From Rhizopus sp. PT2906 (taxonomy: Eukaryota; Mucoromycota; Mucoromycetes; Mucorales; Rhizopodaceae), in NCBI GenBank assembly GCA_025529335.1, contig JAMYHX010000085.1, positions 51,679 to 115,678 of the forward strand: 64,000 nt of DNA, read 5' to 3'. Below the pieces are notes generated by a model. It had not been told where the DNA came from. It ran no database searches and worked only from the letters and a program-made list of their open reading frames with translations. Below, piece after piece: positions 56,571 through 64,000 of the stretch. How positions within the stretch are numbered: the stretch's first letter is position 1; each line of letters starts with the position of its first letter. Position numbers and translations under genes: made by a program.

Positions 56571-57639
56571 TTATTTGTTTGAATCCATCGTCTTTTTGAT
56601 CTTTAATAGAATGCTTATCTTCCAATTATCCAATTTTGTAAGCAAGTCAAATTCGCGTACTTTCTGAGTGAATAGTTCTTGATCGTTATTTTCTACGCAT
56701 TCAAGAATACCCGATAGGAATTGATATTCACGTGTTGTCTCAAAGGAAGAATCTACAGCAGAGTATTTAGCTAATAACTCATGTGTCTTGATGGTATCCT
56801 ATTTGTTTCAATTCAGTACACACATGCATTATATATTGTATTTACATACATTTGTGCACAATGAGCACAGGCCTGCTTTCAAATAAAATTCCTTATTAGA
56901 CCATTTTGTTAGTGGATTATCTATTGAATCTGTTGCCACTTGTTCAAAATGCTCAATGGCTGCATTGTATTCTTCTAATTGAGCATCAAAATGGGCTACC
57001 TTTAATATACACTTGTTGATCATACTACATAAACGTATTTAATACAACAAAAAATAAATGTCTCTTTGCTATCTTACGGGCGTGAATCATCTGCCATGTA
57101 TAACTTTGCTGCCTCTTGCCAGTTTTCTCGTGCTTCCTTTAGATCTATAATTTCCGTTTCATAAATCTCGGCTATCTCTTGATGATGCTTGGCTGCGTTT
57201 CTAAAACTACAAGCTTCTTTATCAACTAGGATTGCTTTATTCAATGCATCAATAGCCGCTAAAAGTATGATCGAAATCAGTACATGTTTTTATAACCTAT
57301 ATGCGTGTAAACCTTGGGCGTCAACACGTTTTAGACATTTGCTTGCGTTTTCATATGCCTTTGAACATTCAAATTTCGATTCTTGTGATGTCTTGTAAAG
57401 TTCAGCTGCCTTTAAATAAGCGTCACCGGCCTCTTTCCCTAGAATGTGATGAGTGATGGGTTAATGAGAATAGCACCGACAACACACACAATACATCTCT
57501 GAGCTAATTTAAAAGTGTTGGCAGCCTTTTCATACATTTCAGCAGCGTCTTCATTTTTATTCTTCTTGTTGAACCAAGTCCAACTGTTTAATTTTTTCTC
57601 TGCTTGTAAAAGTAACTCGTGAGCTTGATGTTCAGACAT
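56571..57639 (-). CDS. sec17: Alpha-SNAP / Sec17 (NSF adaptor)
   Basis: Adaptor that recruits the ATPase NSF/Sec18 to SNARE complexes for disassembly. Start taken at 57639 (MSEHQAHELLLQAEKKLNSW), the conserved family start. TPR-like helices follow: WFNKKNKNEDAAEMYEKAAN, GKEAGDAYLKAAELYKTSQE, AAIDALNKAILVDKEACSFR, AAKHHQEIAEIYETEIIDLK and KWSNKEFYLKAGLC. The C-terminus has LTKLDNWKISILLKIKKTMD; the Leu-rich end is the NSF-stimulating site. About five introns of 50-60 bp. The reading frame continues without a stop upstream into the phosphatase gene (see 57640-58507), so a read-through product cannot be excluded. Stop TAA 56571-56573. Confidence 0.9.
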
Positions 57640-58507
57640 GACACAAAAGTGAAAAGAAAGTGGCAGTTGTATATAATTTTTTAAAAGGGGTTGCACAATA
57701 TTTTTATTCAAGTAATCATGCATAGATGTTTGCTTACGCCCAGCGTTCTTTTCAAAAGCCTGCAAGGCATTTTCAAATTGAGTCGGGGTAATTCCTGTTC
57801 TGGAATTGACATGAATGAAGTGAACACCTAATTTACTAACTTCACGATTTCGTGATTCGTCGTCAAAGAAGAGCATTTCTTCACAGGCAATATTGGATTT
57901 CTCAGAAAGAGCTTTAAAATGTTGAATCTTGCTTGATGGATAAATCTCCATGTAATCAATTGCTTCTAATAAGGTGATGCCATCTAGTTCCGGAATACGA
58001 AATAAGCCAAGTGCCTTTCTTGCCCTAAAATGTTATAAACTGCCGGCTCAGTCTTTGTTATTTCCATTTATGGATATTGTATACCATTCAGGTGTATGTG
58101 TTCTAGATGCGATACCGATTTTTGTATCTGGTAATGATTGTTTGATAAAGGCAACGATCTTTGTTGTATGTTCAAATAAGCATAATTCTTCTCCTTGTCT
58201 AATTCATTGTTAATATCAAATTGAATAGCGTATTCTTACATACTTGTTTAAAACTGAATTGGTTGCTTTTGAATAAGAATAAGGTGGACCTACGGATATA
58301 AACAGATAAGTCATACATCTCTCTTTATATGCATTCTATATTTACCTGAAGTGCAATCAATCCTATTTTCATATAAATATAAATAAACATACACACACAC
58401 AAGCACTTTCTTATTATATCTTACCATTCTGACCACAAGGTGTAATCAAGGTCAAATACAATCATCTTGGGGAATCTCTCAATCGGTTTCTTTAAAGTAA
58501 TGGTCAT
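57640..58507 (-). CDS. Magnesium-dependent phosphatase 1 (MDP-1, HAD family)
   Basis: HAD-superfamily phosphatase of the MDP-1 group, proposed to act on protein tyrosines or glycated proteins. The start at 58507 reads MTITLKKPIERFPKMIVFDL; FDLDYTLW is the DxDxT nucleophile motif. Splicing gives WSEWIDCTSGPPYSYSK, then TKIGIASRTHTPEWARKALG (motif II Ser) and IQHFKALSEKSNIACEEMLF, FFDDESRN (motif III/IV acids). The conserved domain ends near LGVHFIHVNSRTGITPTQFE, followed by GRKQTSMHDYL. No stop codon occurs in this frame before the Sec17 ATG 105 codons after 57951, so the end given here is a limit, not a stop. A donor-like GTAAGC after GCTGGGC (57737-57742) could divert splicing to another end. 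Confidence 0.8.
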
Positions 58508-58568
58508 TTCAAGTTTAAAGAATAAGAGAGAGAGAAAAAAAAAAAGGGGGAAAAAAAAAAGAATTTTA

Positions 58569-59831
58569 TTACGATTCATCTTCTGACGACGAATAACCTT
58601 GTTCCGCTAGTTTCATTGCTTTTTCAAACTGCTCAGCAAATTCAGCAATAGATTGACCATTGGATAGGTCGATGACATCCTTTGGGACCATATTAGTAGC
58701 AAATTTAGGAGCATTACGAGATAACAAATTGGCTTCTGATTCAGATTCTATAAACCTAAACTCTGCTTGCTTTTGATCCAAGTCAACTATTTGATATTAA
58801 TATCTACAATGATAAATCTATCATAATCTTACAATTCATGAGTTCTTCCCAGTCATACATTATACTATCGGTCGTAGGACAAAATGGGTTGAAATCAACT
58901 AAATAAACCTTTTCACGATTATATTCCACATAGACATCAAATACATCTACACAAGCCATTAATTTCTTTCTTTCTTTCTTTCTTTATTTCTTTCTTTATC
59001 TTACAATTTAAGCTATCAAAGTGTTCACAAACATGATCTTCAAAGAATCTATAAATCAACAGTTCAATAGTTGACTTCATTTTAGGCAAGAATTCATAGT
59101 AATTGACATCGCGTTGACAAATGCCAATAATTTCTTGATTCTTTACAAAACAACGAAACTCCATGGAAGGCTGTAGATCAAACCATTTCCTCAAGACAAG
59201 ATCAAATGTTGGTTTATCTTGTTTCTGATCTGCGCAGATTTCATAAGCATGATTTAGATCATGGTTGATAAAGTCTGATGATTTAAGCAATAGAAACACA
59301 TCAAAGGGTGAAGTACATTTCAAGGTTTGTGTTGTTGCAATCCAAGCAGCATCCTAAGCCAAACTATTATATATTTGTATACGATAGTTGATGATATACA
59401 CATACTCTTGGTGAACTCCAATTGAGCTTTGGAAACACAGCTCCTTCGTACTCCTCAATAGCTTCTTTAATCTGTCTCTCTATTTCAGGAAAGCGAGGAG
59501 TCTAGGTGTAGGTGAGTAAGGTTGTATATCATGTCAATATCTTTACATTATCATTTTGTTCTTCTGGATATTCTTCTTGATCTGAATCAACTTCTTCAAT
59601 GAATGCTGCCCTTGGTTGTCTATAGAACAAGTTGTTTAATAAAATATAGAATTATTCTATACTATTTCTATACCCGTCTTCAGGTAAGAAAATACTATCA
59701 GCATTCAAATAGTCTATGAAATCATCGGGCAAATGAATAATTTTTGATTTGAAAGTAACAGTCTTAAATCTTGGATACCAAGAACTGAAGGAACAATTAT
59801 CGATTTCTTGACAGGTGAGAACGTTTGACAT
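58569..59831 (-). CDS. cdc123: Cdc123 (eIF2 assembly factor)
   Basis: ATP-grasp protein that assembles the translation initiation factor eIF2. Start ATG 59831 (MSNVLTCQEIDNCSFSSWYP, RFKTVTFKSKIIHLPDDFID) is the family N-terminus, followed by YLNADSIFLPEDG. Later: LKCTSPFDVFLLLKSSDFIN, LVLRKWFDLQPSMEFRCFVK (strong signature), GICQRDVNYYEFLP, KVYLVDFNPFCPTTDSIMYD and FRFIESESEA. The tail is acidic (EQGYSSSEDES). About six introns. An ATTTCTTTC repeat sits in one intron (58959-58997). Stop TAA 58569-58571; the MDP-1 start is 61 bp downstream on the same strand. Confidence 0.93.
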
Positions 59832-59892
59832 GTGTAGAATAAAAAAAATAAGAAAAAAAAAAAAAAAAGGGAAGCTTTATTGTATAAAAATT

Positions 59893-61081
59893 TTACATGT
59901 CCGCAAAGTTCTTGGGTACAGGGCCAATAGGTTCTCCTTCTGGCGTCTATTAATAATGCAAGTGAGTCATGGAGTCATACAAGTGAGTCATATACATACA
60001 ACATAGGCTGAAGCCAAACCTCCATCTACTCTAAAGTCAACTCCAGTGACAAATGAACTCTCATCGGAAGCTAAAAAGAGAGCTCCATAAGCTTGTTCAA
60101 TAGCCTCACCTACTCACAGAATGAGGATTAAAGAACAAAACAGACGTTAGACATACCAAATCTTCCTTGAGGAACATGGACAAGTCGTCTCTGTTTCTTT
60201 TCTTCAGTATTCAAAAAGTCCATTAAAAGGGGTGTACGAATAGGACCAGGACAAAGAGAGTTGAATCGAATGTTTTCACGAGCATGTACCATGGCAAGCT
60301 CACGACTATACACATATATGTCTTAATAGAATTGATATATCTTAGATTCATTACTCACGTCATGGCTAATACAGCTCCTTTGGATGCAGTATCTTTAAGT
60401 CATATTAGACCCTTTTTCTTTTTCTTTTTTTGGTAATCTGTATTCACTTACAGGCTAATTGAGGTGTAGCGGCTCCCATGAAGGCAACAAAACTAGCCGT
60501 ATTTATGATAGATCCACCTCCGCTCTTGCGCATAGCAATAATAGCATACTTACAGCCGTACCAAACACCCTTCACATTGATATCCATCGTAAGATCCCTT
60601 CAATAGCATCAATATATATGGAACAATAATTTAAAAGACTTACCAGACGCGTTCTTCAGTTGTTAACGCGTTATCATCTTGAGGATGCATGATACCAGCA
60701 TTATTAAACATGATATCAAGCTTACCTGTAAATAGTCAGTGTCTATCTGCGCCTATATTTTCTATATCCCTTACCAAAAGTATCAACAGCTTTATCAACC
60801 AAAGCCTTTACTTCAGCTTCCTTGGACACGTCTACCTTGAAAGGAACTGACGTGCCTTCCTTTCCAACAATCTCTGCAATCTTGGCAACCGTTTTTTTAG
60901 TGCCTTCTTCATTCAGGTCTGCACAAACAACTTTTGCTCCTTCTTTAGCAAATAAAACTGCAGTCTCGAAACCAATACCACTTATTTCTTATCAGTTTAT
61001 GAAAAAGATAATCCAAACAAGTAATTACCTTGCTGCTCCTGTAACAATAGCTACCTTTCCTGAAAGACGTTGTCCTGTCAT
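59893..61081 (-). CDS. Short-chain dehydrogenase/reductase (classical SDR)
   Basis: NAD(P)-dependent oxidoreductase of unknown substrate. Start ATG 61081 reads MTGQRLSGKVAIVTGAARGI; GFETAVLFAKEGAKVVCADLN follows, with an acidic Asp after beta-2 that favours NAD. FGKLDIMFNNAGIMHPQ is the NNAG motif, GSIINTASFVAF holds the catalytic Ser, and an intron-split YTASKGAVLAMTRELAMVHA contains Tyr and Lys of YxxxK. RFNSLCPGPIRTPLL and DFRVDGGLAS end the fold. About seven introns. The extra C-terminal PEGEPIGPVPKNFADM has no known role. Function by homology only. Confidence 0.85.
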
Positions 61082-61589
61082 AGTTTATGTTTTTATAAAA
61101 GAAAGTAAAAAAAGGGGGGAAAAGAAAATGAGTCAACTGGTGAGAAAATTTAAAGGCGTTTGCATAACAATCTATTTTAAACTCCTTCGGCATTGTCGTT
61201 TCTCTGTTTCAAATCGTACTAAAGTGTAACAAGGAAGAAAGGGAATAGATCTCTCCCTTTTTGAAGATAAAATGGGCTTTTCTATTAATTGATCTTGATG
61301 GACAAAGGAAAAGAGATTGGTTGTGTTTTTTGTTTTTTTTTTTCTTTGGCCCTGAATATATCTCTGACATGCAAAAAAAAAAGAGCACTAAATTACGTCT
61401 TATCTCAGATTACCTTAGATAGGTATGTATAGAGTATACTATCTAGAAACTACTACAACTTTCTTACTGCCCCTCTAAAAAATGATCTATTGCAAACTAC
61501 GCGTTATTATGTATACTCCAAAGGCTATATAGTCTGGATTACAAAAAGTAATCCTTTTGGATTTGAGTAATGAGCTTCGAAAAAGTCAT
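61082..61589. other. Intergenic region
   Basis: About 0.5 kb upstream of the SDR gene, holding its promoter. Poly-T and poly-A runs occur near 61330-61345 and 61374-61383. No gene was recognised. Confidence 0.5.
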
Positions 61590-63412
61590 TTAAACGTTGT
61601 AATCAATTTTTTTGTCAAACGTGTGCTTTTGAGATAAGGAAAAACTTAAAATCAAGAGTGACTCGCAGTCAAAGCTAGGCTTCAAAATGAGCATAATGCA
61701 GTTGTGAACGTAGATGTCTTCAATAGAGCAATCGTCACTAACAAAAACAGGTAGCAGTTGTACCATTGCTTGTATTGTATGAACGTCGACCATACTATTT
61801 GTGGCAATGGCTTGGACAAGGTGGGTCGCAGTCGTTGCCAATGGCGTCATCCAATCATCATGCTTTGTCAAGCTAATGTCCATACACCAATGGATCTAAT
61901 TCAGCGGGAGGTCCATAGGTAGATAATGAGGCCATAGCCTGCCTGTGTATATCAATATGCCATCCCTTACTGATCAATGACTCCTGTTTGTTGACTTCGA
62001 AAAAATAGATATCATGGAGGGCCAGATGTCGTAAATCTGAAAGTTGTTCCACCGGGTTGCGCAGCTTGAGAGTGTTGGTCTTGAAGAGATATCACAATTC
62101 AGCAAGGTTCGTGCCATCAGTTGCAACCCATATGCTGTTTGGAAACAAATCATCAGAAAAGGTACGTTCATCGTGTTCAACAATATCATGCCTATCTTCA
62201 TCACCATCGTGTCCAGAGTTAACATCACTGTGGTCATTGCTCCCATCATCATTGGAAGGGTAATACTACATGGATCAGAAATTAGATCAATACTACGGGC
62301 GCGCCTCTATCCATTACCTATGATGTAGACCAACGTAGCTTTTCAATGCGTGGTGTCAAACTAAACATGACTTATATAAAGCCGCTATATTGGTTTTCTT
62401 CTTTTCTGGAAGAGATAAAAAGAAGTTGTTATTTTATATTCTAGTTTTATGTTGTCAGTTGATAAACAAAGATGAAAGAACACGTGTAATTATGATGACA
62501 TTGTATTTTATACCAAAGAAAGTGAACTGGACAAGCCTTAGATTAGGCGGAGGCATTGGTAATGTGACGTTGTATAGTGACAACATAAGTAGCGCCCCGT
62601 AACATTAACCTATTTTCTGGTGCATGTAGTGTTGGCCTCATTGGAAACAGCTGTCCTGTGGTCATGCGCTTCTTGATTATCATACGGGGAGACAAAGTTA
62701 CTGTTGTTATCGCCATCATTATGGTGTTGAAGGTAATACTCATTTTCACGCCCTGGATGATAGGCCATAGTTAAATCGCTGGGGTTACTGCCATTGTTAT
62801 CATCATCAAGAAAGTTCTGATCAAGGCGATTGGACTCTTCTTCGTCAAAGAATTGGTCGTAATCATCAATGGCAGCCTCATCATCTTCAATGTCACGATG
62901 GGTACTATTCAAGGCGATGCTTACGTCAGCTCGGCATGGCTGTTGCCTTTCCGATGGATTGATTGCAGCTGCCTAATTGTTGATTATGATCGGACCTTGA
63001 GAGTTACTAACAGCGCCAGCTTGATTGATAGGATATATGTTGGTGAACTTTTTCACACTCTTTATTGCGTTCAATATACGAGAAAGCTGGTTGTCAGCCA
63101 AGCCTTATTCCATTATCACTGGTTAATTTTCCTGTCCTTTTCTTAAGTTTTTTCATAGGAAAACACTATATGTACCAGAAAATGCATCAGAAGTTAGACT
63201 AATACAACAGGCGCTACCTCTACACATTGCCCATGATATCACCCAACAAAACTTTTCATTTTTGTTTGCTTCTTTTCAGGAAGAAAAAGATAAAAGAAAC
63301 TTTTTTATTCTAATTTTATGTTGTCAGTTCGATCAACAAAGACTGCTTTTGATAAACTCATATTTACATTATTTAACCTATCTTCTGGTACACGTAGTGT
63401 TGACCTTTTCGT
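61590..63412 (-). mobile_element. Two head-to-tail fragments of an unclassified transposon-like repeat
   Basis: Two minus-strand units resemble each other. Both begin with a short frame reading NTTCTRK or NTTCTRR (62620-62640 and 63385-63405), and both contain the matching strings TTATGTTGTCAGTT (62447-62460 and 63315-63328) and a CATGATGTAG/CATGATATCA-type block. The rest is acidic, Asp-rich coding-like sequence with stops (EDDEAAIDDYDQFFDEEESN; then DGNDDGSNDHSD in the other copy). The right unit seems truncated by the left one. Class not identified; no ends or catalytic motif found. Confidence 0.45.
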
Positions 63413-64000
63413 AAAATAAGTATTACTTCATTGCATTTGTGAAGGCGTCCGAAGACAGATTTCTTGCTTGATGTGTTTGATATAAATCATTACAATGACT
63501 CGAGTATAATAAAGTAGAGAATACATTCTACTCTACATTCCTCTATCGCATCTGATAAGAATAACTTATAATAATAACTATAATAGCTACTAGTATAACA
63601 ATAATAATATAAATAGCAGCCATAGATTCTCTATCCAAGTAAACTCACACACGAACTTAATTTAATAATATTCAGCTCTTCTTAATCGACTTAACTGCCT
63701 TTTTAAATTACAACTAAACCTGAATACAACATTCATTCCTTCTTTTTGCTTCATCTTACTTTCCATTGCATAACAAGCATGCCCACTACGGGATCATTGC
63801 TATCGGATCAATTTAATGTCCTTCATGTCCATAGAAATTCATTAAGTAAGCCGCTGCCTTTCCTTCTATCTTTCGGAGGCTAAACAATATCATTGCTATG
63901 TAGATGAAGCTATTCGGTTATCACAAATACTGTATTTTTATTAATTATTGACATTAATTTTATAAAATGTTGTCGTAAAATAAAAAAATTATTTGCGTAA
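63413..64000. other. Right-end AT-rich region
   Basis: No supported gene. It is very AT-rich with runs of short TAATAATA-like repeats (63567-63612). Confidence 0.45.

Noticed and set aside
1..64000. tRNA genes, CRISPR arrays and bacterial-type operons
   Set aside because: No A/B box pair with cloverleaf potential was noticed, no spaced repeat array exists, and gene structure is eukaryotic. A tRNA scan would be needed to exclude tRNA genes fully.

Overview
The window reads as nuclear DNA of a filamentous fungus, most likely of the Mucoromycota (Mucorales-like). The grounds are AT-rich spacers with poly-T and poly-A runs, compact genes cut by many introns of about 45-65 bp (GT...AG, usually GTAAGT-like donors), a pure set of eukaryotic housekeeping proteins, and decayed Tc1/mariner and Helitron pieces of the kind common in that phylum. 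No species can be named from the sequence. All gene models are spliced by eye from conserved protein families and splice consensus; no transcript or database was consulted.

Layout. 1-6.9 kb: 3' part of a GTPBP1/2-type GTPase, a strongly diverged kinesin-like gene, a GCK-III STE20 kinase and Ddi1. 8.2-15.1 kb: an Anp1/Mnn9-family mannosyltransferase, a class-3 fatty aldehyde dehydrogenase and the splicing factor Clf1/crooked neck. 15.1-19.5 kb: a gene-poor stretch with a broken Tc1/mariner transposase. 19.5-26.7 kb: a SWIRM protein, an Atg22-type vacuolar transporter, the sorting nexin Snx4/Atg24 and the RNase P/MRP subunit Rpr2/Rpp21. 26.7-28.1 kb: a fold-back transposon with perfect 273-bp inverted arms. 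28.4-38.3 kb: mitofusin Fzo1, PIG-U, ribosomal protein eS27, a Helitron relic, a glycerol-3-phosphate acyltransferase, a FYVE-RING protein and a uridine phosphorylase. 38.4-43.8 kb: an Rrg7-like mitochondrial protein, a small unknown, exocyst Sec5 and the YEATS protein Yaf9. 44.4-55.8 kb: an F-BAR/SH3 protein, SAGA subunit Spt20, a Sel1-repeat protein and a MAPKK (divergent pair), and an arrestin-like adaptor. 56.3-61.1 kb: alpha-SNAP/Sec17 joined in frame to a magnesium-dependent phosphatase, Cdc123 and a short-chain dehydrogenase. 61.1-64 kb: degenerate repeats, no gene.

Functional themes. Several genes concern membrane traffic and organelles (Sec5, Sec17, Snx4, Atg22, Fzo1, the FYVE-RING protein, the arrestin adaptor, GPAT and PIG-U). 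Others concern chromatin and transcription (Spt20, Yaf9, SWIRM), RNA processing (Clf1, Rpr2) and translation (eS27, Cdc123). The order looks like an ordinary fungal chromosome arm, not a pathway cluster. I see no undescribed multi-gene system. The points most worth a second look are the motif-poor kinesin-like gene, the stop-free junction between the phosphatase and Sec17, and the perfect fold-back transposon.
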